A DNA stretch of 64,000 nucleotides from Duganella levis (GTDB lineage: Bacteria; Pseudomonadota; Gammaproteobacteria; Burkholderiales; Burkholderiaceae_D). The notes beneath the pieces are model-generated. The model was given only the letters and a program-made list of their open reading frames with translations, was not told the origin of the DNA and ran no database searches. Positions within the stretch are counted from its first letter, which is position 1, and each line of letters begins with the position of its first letter. Shown piece by piece: positions 16,074-24,946 of the stretch. The stretch is from the NCBI RefSeq assembly GCF_009857605.1, contig NZ_WWCT01000013.1, positions 62,001-126,000 on the forward strand. The letters are read 5' to 3'. The translations under genes were made by a program, and so were the position numbers.

Positions 16074-16911
16074 CACATTAAGCTACGACGACGTGGTGCG
16101 CACGCTGGACGACCTGCCCTCGCTGCCGGCGGTGGTGATGGAGCTGCTCAACAGCATCGACCAGGAAGACGTCGACATTTCCGTGCTGGCCAAGAAGGTC
16201 AGCTACGACCAGGCGCTGACGGCGAAGACGCTGCGCCTGGCCAACTCGTCACTGTATGGCTTGCAGGTCAAGGTCACCACCATCCAGCAGGCGATTACCT
16301 ACCTGGGTTTCCAGACCACGCGCAACCTGATCACGGCGGCCGCCGTCACCGGCTGCTTCGCCGAAGGCCATTGCCCCGGCTTCGACCACAAGGCCTTCTG
16401 GCGCCACTCGATCGCCACCGCCGCTTGCGCCAAGGTGCTGGCGCGGCAGATGCGCTTCAATCAGGATTACGCCTTCACGGCCGGGCTGCTGCACGATATC
16501 GGCCGGCTGGTGCTGGTGTCATGCTTCCCGAACCACTACTCGGAAGCGATCGCCTGGCGCGAGCAGCATGACGCCTATATGCTGGATGCCGAGCGCACCG
16601 TGCTGGGCGTCGATCACGTCGACGCCGGCCTGGCACTGGCGGAACACTGGAATTTTTCGGATACGATGCGCCTCGCCATCGGCGGCCATCACGACCCGGA
16701 AGCGCCGGGTGCGGGATTTTTGGCGGCCATCATTCATGTGGCCGACGCTATCGTGCATGCGCTCGATCTGGCGCAGGTACAGGACGACCTGGTGCCGCCT
16801 GTGTCCACCGTGGCCTGGACTGCGCTGGGCCTCGATGAAGAAATATATCTGCAGATCTTCCGTGAAACGGAGTTGCAATATGAAGAAATCTCTATGGTGC
16901 TACTAACCTGA
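16066..16911 (+). CDS. HDOD domain signalling protein
   Basis: Protein of 281 residues that is essentially one HDOD domain, a metal-dependent phosphohydrolase-like fold generally without hydrolase activity. Typical stretches are LDDLPSLPAVVMELLNSI, VSYDQALTAKTLRLANSS, ITYLGFQTTRNLI and FTAGLLHDIGRLVLV, with HHDPEAPGAGFLAAIIHVAD near the end. HDOD proteins act as adaptors in c-di-GMP, chemotaxis and motility networks. It overlaps the preceding small gene by eight bases. The window also holds a diguanylate cyclase, a lone histidine kinase and the Pil-Chp system as possible partners; none is demonstrated. Confidence 0.87.
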   Translation: MSNTLSYDDVVRTLDDLPSLPAVVMELLNSIDQEDVDISVLAKKVSYDQALTAKTLRLANSSLYGLQVKVTTIQQAITYLGFQTTRNLITAAAVTGCFAEGHCPGFDHKAFWRHSIATAACAKVLARQMRFNQDYAFTAGLLHDIGRLVLVSCFPNHYSEAIAWREQHDAYMLDAERTVLGVDHVDAGLALAEHWNFSDTMRLAIGGHHDPEAPGAGFLAAIIHVADAIVHALDLAQVQDDLVPPVSTVAWTALGLDEEIYLQIFRETELQYEEISMVLLT

Positions 16912-16971
16912 AGTGATGTCCTGCCGGGACGGGTCAAGCTCGCACCGGCAGGCGCATGCGCTGGGGGCGCA

Positions 16972-17310
16972 TCAGTGATGAGCCGCGTTTCCGGCCTGGG
17001 CCTTGTCAGCTGCTGGACGATCTTCTGGCTTCGGACGGCCCTGGGCGTCGGACAGGCGGTATTTGGTGCGGCGGTCGCCCATCAGGTCGCGCAGGTCGCG
17101 GATGCTCATGCCGGTCACTTCGTGCATGCGGATCAGCAGCGAGGCGCCGACTGGCAGACGGTGGTGGCGGATTTTGCTGATCACCGGCGGCGCGACTTCC
17201 AGCAGACGCGACAGCGCGGCATCGTTCTTCAGCTGCATCTTGCCGAGCAAGATATCCAGCAGGTGGTTAGGATTGTAGCTTTCCTGGGAAGCGAGAGCAT
17301 GATGTGCCAT
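16972..17310 (-). CDS. Small helix-turn-helix-like protein of unknown function
   Basis: Protein of 112 residues. The central part, LKNDAALSRLLEVAPPVISK followed by IRHHRLPVGASLLIRMHEV, reads like a Cro/CI-type helix-turn-helix, with MSIRDLRDLMGDRR after it. The C-terminal 30 residues are polar and low in complexity (RPKPEDRPAADKAQAG). The start ATG 17310 has GAGGAAA at good spacing. The upstream 255-base gap is AT-rich and probably carries its promoter. I recall similar proteins from Oxalobacteraceae genomes but cannot assign a role; DNA binding is inferred from the fold only. Confidence 0.7.
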   Translation of the reverse strand: MAHHALASQESYNPNHLLDILLGKMQLKNDAALSRLLEVAPPVISKIRHHRLPVGASLLIRMHEVTGMSIRDLRDLMGDRRTKYRLSDAQGRPKPEDRPAADKAQAGNAAHH

Positions 17311-17565
17311 GATGAATTTCCTCGTGAGTTGGGGTGAACAGATAGTGCTGGTTTGAACTTAAGCAAAACTTAGAATACGGAATTGCTATTTACACAAGAT
17401 ACCAGCACGCACCGGGCTAAGATTGTTCGACATCAATCAGTGGCTAGAAACCTTAGCAACAATGCTATTTCATCACATGGGAACGAAAACTGTCGCACAC
17501 AAGAACTTGTAGGAAACTGTTACACAAAGCAAGTTCAGCTTTACAGCGGCAAGGGGAAGCGCGAA

Positions 17566-17889
17566 TTACGCGGTGGTGTCGATATTGCGGCCCAGCGTTT
17601 TTTCGCTGTCGCGGCGCTGGGTGTCGGCTTTTTTGTCGGCCTGCTGGGCCGCGCGGCGGTCGATTGCGGCGGCGTCATCGTTGTTGCGGGATTGGCTGCG
17701 GGTGGCTTCGGTGTTTTCCTTGACGCGCTGCTTGAGCACCGCGTCGTCCTTTTGGCTGCGGTTGGTTTGCTCGGTGCGACGCGTCTCCCCCGCCTGCTCG
17801 CTACGCTGCTCGGCGCGGTTGGCGCGGGTCTCGCGCAGGTTCAGCTGCACCGGATTCGCGTTGGAGGTGGAAGTAACATTAATTGCCAT
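17566..17889 (-). CDS. Hypothetical Arg/Gln/Asp-rich low-complexity protein
   Basis: Predicted protein of 107 residues made almost wholly of charged and polar residues (RETRANRAEQRSEQAGETRR, then KKADTQRRDSEKTLGRN). It has no signal peptide, membrane segment or recognised domain and is likely to be disordered or a single long helix. ATG 17889 is taken as start rather than a TTG eight codons upstream; the ribosome site (GGAG) is close to the ATG and weak. It is divergent from phoH. Codon use fits coding sequence, but the absence of a family match keeps confidence moderate. Confidence 0.55.
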   Translation of the reverse strand: MAINVTSTSNANPVQLNLRETRANRAEQRSEQAGETRRTEQTNRSQKDDAVLKQRVKENTEATRSQSRNNDDAAAIDRRAAQQADKKADTQRRDSEKTLGRNIDTTA

Positions 17890-17995
17890 GACTCCACTGT
17901 AGCGCAAAGGCAAGCAAAATCAAGTGCTGCTTGCGGCAAATACGATAAACTAGCGCCTGTGCCGTTTCTGCGGCCTTCTCTCGTAAAAGCACCCA

Positions 17996-19096
17996 TTGAA
18001 AACCAAAACTCCAGTCCAGCCGCACTACTTCGTCCCCGAGCCGCTCGATAACGCGCGCCTGGCCCATTTGTGCGGCCCGCTCGACGAAAACCTGCGCCAG
18101 ATTTCTGCCGCGCTGGACGTCACCATTTTCCGTCGCGGCGAAAAGTTCATCGTCAGCGGCCACAACGCCGAACGCGCGGTCGAGATCCTCGAACACTTCT
18201 ACGCCATCGCCAACAAGATCGTGCCGATCGAAGAAGTGCAACTGGCACTGGTCGAACAGCGCGCCAGCATGCACGCCAATAACGTCGCCGAGCTGGTGCC
18301 GGATACTTCGACAGCCGAGGCGCCGGCCGCCAAGCCGCGCAAGGTCGAAGTGGTGCCGGCCATCGAAATCGACATCAACAGCCCGGTGCTGAAGACCCGC
18401 CGCGCCGACCTGCGCGGCCGCACGCCGCACCAGATCCGCTACCTGCGCAACATCCTTGAACACGACATCAGCTTCGGCGTCGGTCCGGCCGGCACCGGCA
18501 AGACCTATCTGGCGGTGGCCTGCGCGGTCGATGCGCTGGAGCGCGACGCCGTCAAGCGCATCATCCTGACCCGGCCGGCGGTGGAAGCCGGCGAGCGCCT
18601 CGGCTTCCTGCCGGGCGACCTGTCGCAGAAGGTCGATCCGTATCTGCGTCCGCTGTACGACGCGCTGTACGACCTGCTGGGCTTTGACCGCACGCAAAAA
18701 ATGTTCGAGAAGCAGGTGATTGAAATCGCCCCGCTGGCCTACATGCGCGGCCGCACGCTGAACCACGCCTTTGTGATCCTGGACGAGGCGCAGAACACCA
18801 CCGTCGAGCAGATGAAAATGTTCCTGACCCGCATCGGCTTCGGCAGCAAGGCCGTGATCACCGGCGACGTCACCCAGGTCGACCTGCACAAGAGCCAGAA
18901 GAGCGGCCTGGTGGACGCCATCCAGGTGCTAAAGGAAGTGCGCGGCATCGCCTTCAGCCATTTCAACAGCGAAGACGTGGTGCGTCACCCGCTGGTGGCG
19001 CGCATCGTCGACGCCTACGAAACCGCCCATAACCACGAGGCGGAAATCGCGCCCCTCCTCAAAGCTACCGCCCTGAAAAATGTCCGCAAAAAATAA
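17996..19096 (+). CDS. phoH: PhoH family ATPase
   Basis: Cytoplasmic P-loop ATPase of 366 residues (PhoH/YbeZ type), linked in many bacteria to RNA processing together with YbeY. The Walker A motif is [13 protein letters not shown] and the Walker B region is [18 protein letters not shown], followed by GDVTQVDL. The N-terminal ~100 residues form the KH-like domain of the family, with a variable linker near residue 100. The start is TTG 17996; no ATG or GTG gives a better length, so this is an uncommon start codon. Its end overlaps ybeY by 17 bases. Confidence 0.93.
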   Translation: MKTKTPVQPHYFVPEPLDNARLAHLCGPLDENLRQISAALDVTIFRRGEKFIVSGHNAERAVEILEHFYAIANKIVPIEEVQLALVEQRASMHANNVAELVPDTSTAEAPAAKPRKVEVVPAIEIDINSPVLKTRRADLRGRTPHQIRYLRNILEHDISFGVGPAGTGKTYLAVACAVDALERDAVKRIILTRPAVEAGERLGFLPGDLSQKVDPYLRPLYDALYDLLGFDRTQKMFEKQVIEIAPLAYMRGRTLNHAFVILDEAQNTTVEQMKMFLTRIGFGSKAVITGDVTQVDLHKSQKSGLVDAIQVLKEVRGIAFSHFNSEDVVRHPLVARIVDAYETAHNHEAEIAPLLKATALKNVRKK

Positions 19097-19544
19097 ACTG
19101 ACGCTGTCGGTGCAGTACGCCGATCCGCGCCTGCAAGAAAGCATTACCCGTCCGAAAATCCGCAAGTGGGTGCAGGCCGCGCTGTTCGCGCCGGCCGAGC
19201 TGACCATCCGCTTTGTCGACGCCGCAGAAGGCCAGACCCTGAACCGCGAATACCGCGGCAAGGACTACGCCACCAATGTGCTGACCTTCGCCTACAACGA
19301 AGGCGAAGAAGAACTGCCCGACGACGCCCCGACCCAAGCCGACATCATCCTCTGCACCGACGTGCTGGAGAAGGAAGCGGCCGAGCAGAAGAAAACCGTG
19401 GAAGAACACACCGCCCACCTGATCATCCACGGCGTGTTGCACGCCCAAGGCTACGACCACATGGACGATGAAGAAGCCACCGAAATGGAAGGCATCGAAA
19501 CCGAGATCCTGGCGGAACTGGGCTACGCCGATCCTTACGCCTGA
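19080..19544 (+). CDS. ybeY: Endoribonuclease YbeY (rRNA maturation factor)
   Basis: Zinc-dependent endoribonuclease of 154 residues needed for 16S rRNA 3'-end maturation and ribosome quality control. The metal site [15 protein letters not shown] contains the three histidines of the family's HGxLHxxGxDH motif. [16 protein letters not shown] is the other conserved block. The start overlaps the end of phoH, which is the usual order. The 3' end overlaps the convergent DUF4132 gene by ten bases; in many relatives corC follows directly instead. Confidence 0.95.
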   Translation: MSAKNKLTLSVQYADPRLQESITRPKIRKWVQAALFAPAELTIRFVDAAEGQTLNREYRGKDYATNVLTFAYNEGEEELPDDAPTQADIILCTDVLEKEAAEQKKTVEEHTAHLIIHGVLHAQGYDHMDDEEATEMEGIETEILAELGYADPYA

Positions 19545-21370
19545 AGCAGCGCGCTGACCGTGCCGGCGATGCGCTCCAGCAGCACTTCGTCATACGGCAG
19601 CCACGGCACGGCGGCCAGCTTGCCGCCAGCCTTGATGTCTATCTCCACCGGCGCACCGGCCCGTGTCACGCGGCCGGTCGCCAGGTTGATCCGGTAATCC
19701 GCCAGATCCACTTCCCGTTCCGTCACCACCACCTTACCGGCGTCAATCAGCGGCGCCAGCGCCAGTTCCAGCGCATGCCGCCGCATCGCCACCATGTGCC
19801 CGCGCTGCAGCGACGCCAGGTGCGCCAGATGGCGTCCACGCACTTCATCCGGCAAATCATCCCCAACCAGCAACGCCAGTCCGGCCACGCTGACCAGCAG
19901 GTCAACCGCGCGGCAGGCTTCCGAATACACCACAGGATCGATCTGCTCCGGCACGCGCTCGCGCCAGTGCTTGCCGTCGCGTAGCTGGAAAGCCAGGCCC
20001 AGCGTTTCCGTATAACCGTCGGCGCCGGGATAGATGTCGCCACTGAGCTTGAGCACCACGCGCACTGCGCCGAATTGCCGCGCCAGGCCGGCGTAGGCGG
20101 CGATCTTCCAGCCCTCGCGCCGCGCCAGGCCGACCAGTTGGCGCACCGCCAGCACATGACCGGCAAAGTCCTCGGGCGGCAGGTAGAACTCGCGATAAAT
20201 CTGCCGCAGCGGCTGGCGCAAGCGGCGCTGTGCAGCCAGCGCCTGCCATGCCGCGCGCTCCGCATCGTCGGCATGCAGCGGATGCCACAAGGACAGCCGC
20301 GCCGACTCCGACAGACCATCAGGCTCGTCGTCGCCCAGAAAGCTGACGCGCGCTCCTTCCCATGCCGCGCGCCACACCAGCGTGCGCGCCACAGGGCCGC
20401 CGGCAGCCGATTGCAGCAGGCCGCGCCACGCCGTCATGTCCAAGGTGGCCCCCAGCCACCAGCTGGCTTCCAGGCTGCCGGCCACCATGCCCTGTTCGCG
20501 CTTGCTGGCCTTCAGCATGCCGGTGAGCCGCAACGCCACCGCCGGCCGCTCCAGCAACGTCCGCTCGGCCGGCTTGAGATTGCGCGCCAGCTTCTTCTGC
20601 ACACCGGCATGCCGCACCACCGCCAGCGCCGCGCGCAGGGCCTGCACTCCTTCCGGCGTCGGCACGCCCTCGATCGAATGGCCGAGCGCAATCGCCAGCG
20701 ACTGCGACGGCGCCGTCTTCGCCGTGCCCGGCGCCACGCAGGACAAGGTCAGCAGGCGCGGCAACAACTCCGGTAGCCATGGCTCGTCGCGCAAGGCCGC
20801 TACCCGCACCGCGCGGGCGATCACCGGCGTATCGTTGACCGAAAACGCGCCATCCGCCACATACGGCACGGCGCCGGCGTGGATCTCATCCAGCCGCCGC
20901 CCCGCCTGCTCAAGGATGTCACGGGCGAAGTCGAGATACGCCGCATCTTCCGCCAGCACCAGCGCCGGATCGGCATCCGCATCTTCCTGCCCGGCCCAGA
21001 AAATCATCGACCAACGCGAGCCGCCGAGCGCCAGCGCGGATTGATCGCTCAGTTGGCTAAACAGCTCCAACTCCTGCAACAGGTAGGACGAGTTGGCGTA
21101 ACGGTCGCGCACCAGTGCCGCCAGCCGCGCCTGGATGCCGGCGCCAGCCCAGCGCGCCAGCGCGTGGCTGCGGTGAATGTGCTCGGTCCAGGCCTCCGGC
21201 TCGCCCAGCACGCGGCGCAGTTCGGCGGCCACTTCCGGCGGCGGCGCGCAACGCAGCCAGGACAGGCATTCGATCGCTTGATCGGCATTCTCCACAGCCC
21301 GGAAAGCAGCGGTGCACGCCGCTGCATCTGCCAATGGTACGATGTGTAAATGAGGCGGTTCTGGTAGCAT
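19535..21370 (-). CDS. DUF4132 domain protein
   Basis: Large cytoplasmic protein of 611 residues with no signal peptide or membrane segment. The last ~300 residues match the DUF4132 family, seen also in E. coli Mol[54 protein letters not shown], and the final region [14 protein letters not shown]. The N-terminal half is alanine- and leucine-rich and probably helical. Biochemical function is unknown. ATG 21370 is chosen because the upstream in-frame extension reads through the corC promoter region. The gene sits, on the opposite strand, between ybeY and corC, a spot that is normally empty, which suggests it was inserted there. Confidence 0.8.
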   Translation of the reverse strand: MLPEPPHLHIVPLADAAACTAAFRAVENADQAIECLSWLRCAPPPEVAAELRRVLGEPEAWTEHIHRSHALARWAGAGIQARLAALVRDRYANSSYLLQELELFSQLSDQSALALGGSRWSMIFWAGQEDADADPALVLAEDAAYLDFARDILEQAGRRLDEIHAGAVPYVADGAFSVNDTPVIARAVRVAALRDEPWLPELLPRLLTLSCVAPGTAKTAPSQSLAIALGHSIEGVPTPEGVQALRAALAVVRHAGVQKKLARNLKPAERTLLERPAVALRLTGMLKASKREQGMVAGSLEASWWLGATLDMTAWRGLLQSAAGGPVARTLVWRAAWEGARVSFLGDDEPDGLSESARLSLWHPLHADDAERAAWQALAAQRRLRQPLRQIYREFYLPPEDFAGHVLAVRQLVGLARREGWKIAAYAGLARQFGAVRVVLKLSGDIYPGADGYTETLGLAFQLRDGKHWRERVPEQIDPVVYSEACRAVDLLVSVAGLALLVGDDLPDEVRGRHLAHLASLQRGHMVAMRRHALELALAPLIDAGKVVVTEREVDLADYRINLATGRVTRAGAPVEIDIKAGGKLAAVPWLPYDEVLLERIAGTVSALLQA

Positions 21371-21477
21371 AAAGCCAATGTAGCATGCCTCCAGAAATGC
21401 TGCTTTTCTGACAAAATCGGCCTTCGGGCGCTTTTGGTGTATCCTATACCCCTTCAAAACAATGGCTCACGCCTCCT

Positions 21478-22362
21478 ATGCAAGAGCACTCTAGTAGCGT
21501 CAAGACTGACGCTAAACCCCACAGGTCGCTGTTTGAACGGCTGACCGCACTGATTTCCCCCGAGCCCGAGAACCGATCGGAGCTGCTCGAAGTTCTGCAT
21601 GACGCCCACGAACGCAACCTGATCGACGCCGACGCCCTGTCGATGATCGAAGGCGTGTTCCAGGTGTCGGATCTGTCCGCCCGCGATATCATGATTCCGC
21701 GCTCGCAGATGGACGTCATCGATATCTCCAAGCCGATCGAAGAATGGATGCCGCTGGTGCTGGACACCGCCCACTCGCGCTTCCCGGCCATCGAAGGCGA
21801 ACGCGACAAGGTGATCGGCATCCTGCTGGCCAAAGACCTGCTGCGCTACTACGCCGAAGAATCGTTCGACGTGCGCGACATGCTGCGGCCCGCCATCTTC
21901 ATCCCGGAATCGAAACGCCTGAACGTGCTGCTGCGCGATTTCCGCGCCAACCACAACCACATGGCCATCGTGGTGGATGAGTACAGCGGCGTCGCCGGCC
22001 TGATCACCATCGAAGACGTGCTGGAACAAATCGTTGGCGACATCGAGGACGAGTACGATTTCGACGAGGAAGAAGACAACATCCTGTCGATCCGCGAAGG
22101 CCAGCACGGCCCGCGCTGGCGCGTCAAGGCGCTGACCGAGATCGAGCAGTTCAACGAAGAGCTGGACACCGCGCTGCCGGACGACGACGTCGACACCATC
22201 GGCGGCCTGGTCGCCAAGCACCTCGGCCGCATGCCGCACAAGGGCGACACCTTCGACTTTGAAGGCTTGCGCTTTGAAGTGCTGCGCGCCGACGCCCGCC
22301 AGATCCACGTGCTGACGGTGGAAAAACTGCCGCCGGCACCGGTCCACGACGACGACGCATAA
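21478..22362 (+). CDS. corC: CorC/HlyC family protein with CBS domains
   Basis: Protein of 294 residues. It has two CBS domains (about residues 70-185; ARDIMIPRSQMDVIDISKPI and VVDEYSGVAGLITIEDVL) and a C-terminal CorC_HlyC transporter-associated domain (about 200-285; DTIGGLVAKHLGRMP and GLRFEVLRADARQIHVL). It lacks the DUF21 membrane domain, so it is the cytoplasmic YbeX type linked to magnesium/cobalt homeostasis and, more recently, ribosome metabolism. Its stop shares a base with the lnt start (TAATG), so the two are coupled. Confidence 0.92.
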   Translation: MQEHSSSVKTDAKPHRSLFERLTALISPEPENRSELLEVLHDAHERNLIDADALSMIEGVFQVSDLSARDIMIPRSQMDVIDISKPIEEWMPLVLDTAHSRFPAIEGERDKVIGILLAKDLLRYYAEESFDVRDMLRPAIFIPESKRLNVLLRDFRANHNHMAIVVDEYSGVAGLITIEDVLEQIVGDIEDEYDFDEEEDNILSIREGQHGPRWRVKALTEIEQFNEELDTALPDDDVDTIGGLVAKHLGRMPHKGDTFDFEGLRFEVLRADARQIHVLTVEKLPPAPVHDDDA

Positions 22363-23933
22363 TGCGCTTTCGCCGCGCCAATCCCAACGATCCCCCCAAG
22401 CCGCAACGCTCGACCCGAGGCCGGATGGTGATCACCGGCCTGGCCGGCGCATTGTGCGTGTTCGCCTTTGCGCCGTTCGGCTGGTGGCCGCTCGAAATCC
22501 TCGGCCTGGCCACGCTGTTCTACCAGGTCCTGCGCAGCTCCAGCATCAAGGCTGCCGCGCTGATCGGCTGGGCCTTCGTCACCGGCTGGACCGCCGCCGG
22601 CGTCCACTGGCTGTACGTGTCGATGCATACCTATGGCGACATGCCGGCGCCGCTGGCCGCCGCCGCCGTGCTGCTGCTGGGCGCCGCCATGGGCATTTAC
22701 GGCGCCGCCGCCATGGCCAGCGCCGCCTGGCTGCGTAAGCGCTGGACGCTGCCGCTGCCGGTCGCCAACCTGCTGGTGTTCCCGGCCGTGTGGGCGCTGT
22801 TCGAATGGCTGCGCGGCTGGCTGTTCACCGGCTTCCCGTGGCTGTCGTCCGGCTACGCCCATAATCACAGCCCGCTGGCCGGCTTTGCGCCGATCATCGG
22901 CATGTACGGCCTCGGCTGGCTGGCGGCCGTCATGGCCGGCGCCCTGCTGTTGCTGCTGCACCGTACCCGGCTGCGCGCCGCCGGACTGGTGGTCGCCATC
23001 GGCGTGACCGGCGTCGGCCTCAGCTTCCTGCACTGGACTTACCCGGAAGGCAAGCCGATTTCGGTGCGTCTGCTGCAAGGAAATATCCCGCAGGATGAGA
23101 AGTTCAACGGCGCCAAGGTGATGTCCACGCTCAAGCTGTACCAGGACGCCATCACCGCCGCACCGGCCGATCTGATCGCCACGCCGGAGACGGCCATCGT
23201 CATGCTGCCGCAGCAACTGCCGCCGGATTACCTGCCGGGCATCGCCCAGTTCCTGAACAAGACCAACAGCAACCTGATCCTCGGCATTCCGCTGGCTGAC
23301 AGCCAGACCGCGTATTTCAACAGCGCGATCGGCATCACGCCACGCCAGAGCGACGGCTACTACCGCTATGACAAGCACCACCTGGTGCCGTATGGCGAAT
23401 TCATTCCGTTCGGCTTCCGCTGGTTCGTCAACCTGATGTCGATCCCGCTGGGCGACCAGACCAGTGGCCGCGACATCCAGCCGGCGTTCCCGATCAAAGA
23501 CCAGCGCGTGCTGCCCAACATCTGCTACGAAGACTTGTTTGGCGAGGAAATCGCCGACCAGTTGAACCACCCGGCGCAGGACCAGAAACCGGCCACGCTG
23601 CTGCTCAACATCTCCAACCTGGCCTGGTTTGGCGACACCATCGCCATTCCGCAGCATTTGCAGATCTCGCAAATGCGCAGCCTGGAAACCGGCCGTCCCA
23701 TGCTGCGGGCGACCAATACCGGGGCCACCGCCATCATCAATGGCGAAGGCAAAGTGGTGCAGCAGCTGCCGGCCAACACCTTCGGCACCCTGGCCGCCAA
23801 TGTGCAGGGCATGGGAGGCAGCACGCCCTATATCATCTGGGGGAACAAGCTGTTCCTGGCCCTGACCGCGCTGTCCCTGGCGGCCGCATGGTTTTTGACG
23901 CGCCGCGCAAAAAATCAGCCAAAAGCCGCTTAA
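22362..23933 (+). CDS. lnt: Apolipoprotein N-acyltransferase
   Basis: Integral inner-membrane enzyme of 523 residues that adds the third acyl chain to the N-terminal cysteine of lipoproteins, the last step of lipoprotein maturation. The first ~220 residues are membrane segments; the rest is a nitrilase-like domain. The catalytic triad is visible: Glu276 in ATPETAIVM, Lys338 in YDKHHLVPYGEF and Cys388 in NICYEDLFGEE, matching the known E. coli positions closely. A final membrane segment and a basic tail end the protein. Coupled to corC by start-stop overlap. Confidence 0.95.
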   Translation: MRFRRANPNDPPKPQRSTRGRMVITGLAGALCVFAFAPFGWWPLEILGLATLFYQVLRSSSIKAAALIGWAFVTGWTAAGVHWLYVSMHTYGDMPAPLAAAAVLLLGAAMGIYGAAAMASAAWLRKRWTLPLPVANLLVFPAVWALFEWLRGWLFTGFPWLSSGYAHNHSPLAGFAPIIGMYGLGWLAAVMAGALLLLLHRTRLRAAGLVVAIGVTGVGLSFLHWTYPEGKPISVRLLQGNIPQDEKFNGAKVMSTLKLYQDAITAAPADLIATPETAIVMLPQQLPPDYLPGIAQFLNKTNSNLILGIPLADSQTAYFNSAIGITPRQSDGYYRYDKHHLVPYGEFIPFGFRWFVNLMSIPLGDQTSGRDIQPAFPIKDQRVLPNICYEDLFGEEIADQLNHPAQDQKPATLLLNISNLAWFGDTIAIPQHLQISQMRSLETGRPMLRATNTGATAIINGEGKVVQQLPANTFGTLAANVQGMGGSTPYIIWGNKLFLALTALSLAAAWFLTRRAKNQPKAA

Positions 23934-23935
23934 CC

Positions 23936-23998
23936 CGCTAAAATCATCCCTTTAGCGAAACTGCAACCGCGCGCCCGCCGGCCCCTGCCCGGGCGCGC
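23936..23998 (+). promoter_or_regulatory. Two stem-loops in the lnt-glyQ gap
   Basis: CGCTAAA (23936-23942) pairs with TTTAGCG (23951-23957), and GCGCGCCC (23969-23976) pairs with GGGCGCGC (23991-23998). The second ends 15 bases before the glyQ ATG. Neither is followed by a T-run. They may be leader structures or protein sites; no known riboswitch or T-box (absent from proteobacteria) is recognised. Confidence 0.35.
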
Positions 23999-24013
23999 CA
24001 CCGACAATACAAG

Positions 24014-24931
24014 ATGCTGACATTTCAACAAATTATCCTGACCTTGCAAACCTACTGGGACAAGCAAGGCTGCGCCCTGCTCCAGCCCTACGACATGGAA
24101 GTCGGCGCCGGCACCTTCCACACCGGTACGTTCCTGCGCGCGATCGGCCCTGAGCCTTGGCGCGCCGCCTACGTGCAGCCGTCGCGCCGCCCGAAAGACG
24201 GCCGCTATGGCGAGAACCCGAACCGCGGCCAGCACTACTACCAGTACCAGGTGGTGATGAAGCCGGCGCCGGAAAACATCCTCGACCTGTATCTGGGTTC
24301 GCTGGAAGCACTGGGCCTGGACCTGAAGCAGAACGATGTCCGCTTCGTCGAAGACGACTGGGAATCGCCGACGCTGGGCGCCTGGGGCCTGGGTTGGGAA
24401 GTCTGGCTGAACGGCATGGAGGTGACGCAGTTCACCTACTTCCAGCAGGTCGGCGGCCTGGATTGCAAACCGGTGCTGGGTGAAATCACCTACGGCGTCG
24501 AGCGTCTGGCCATGTACCTGCAAGGCGTCGAGAATATGTATGACCTGGTGTGGACCACCTGGGAAGAGAATGGCGAGACCAAGACGCTGAAGTACGGCGA
24601 CGTCTTCCACCAGAACGAAGTGGAACAATCGGCCTACAACTTCGAGCATTCGAACACCGAGCTGCTGTTCTCGCAGTTTAACAACCACGAATCGGAAGCC
24701 AAGCGCCTGATCGAAGCGCAACTGACGCTGCCTGCCTATGAGCAGATCATGAAGGCTTCGCACAGCTTCAACCTGCTGGACGCGCGCGGCGCCATCTCGG
24801 TCACCGAGCGCGCCGCCTACATCGGCCGCGTGCGCACCTTGTCGCGCCTCGTGGCGCAGGCTTACTACGATTCGCGTGAGCGCCTGGGCTTCCCTATGGC
24901 TCCGAAGACCGCCGCTGTCGCCGCTGAATAA
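24014..24931 (+). CDS. glyQ: Glycine-tRNA ligase, alpha subunit
   Basis: Catalytic subunit of the bacterial-type heterotetrameric glycyl-tRNA synthetase, which charges tRNA-Gly in the cytoplasm. The 305-residue length is normal. Class II core stretches are clear: [20 protein letters not shown] at the start, [19 protein letters not shown] (motif 2 region), [19 protein letters not shown] and [18 protein letters not shown]. It is followed after 15 bases by glyS, the beta subunit, as usual for this enzyme. Confidence 0.97.
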   Translation: MLTFQQIILTLQTYWDKQGCALLQPYDMEVGAGTFHTGTFLRAIGPEPWRAAYVQPSRRPKDGRYGENPNRGQHYYQYQVVMKPAPENILDLYLGSLEALGLDLKQNDVRFVEDDWESPTLGAWGLGWEVWLNGMEVTQFTYFQQVGGLDCKPVLGEITYGVERLAMYLQGVENMYDLVWTTWEENGETKTLKYGDVFHQNEVEQSAYNFEHSNTELLFSQFNNHESEAKRLIEAQLTLPAYEQIMKASHSFNLLDARGAISVTERAAYIGRVRTLSRLVAQAYYDSRERLGFPMAPKTAAVAAE

Positions 24932-24946
24932 AACGATATAAACGAT

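Noticed and set aside
16921-16951. Inverted repeat CTGCCGG-N17-CCGGCAG as a terminator between convergent genes
   Set aside because: The loop is long, the stem only 7 bp and no T-run follows on either strand; it could be chance in GC-rich DNA.
21849-23672. A 607-codon open frame on the minus strand
   Set aside because: Antisense to corC and lnt, both clear genes with intact catalytic residues; the product resembles no protein.
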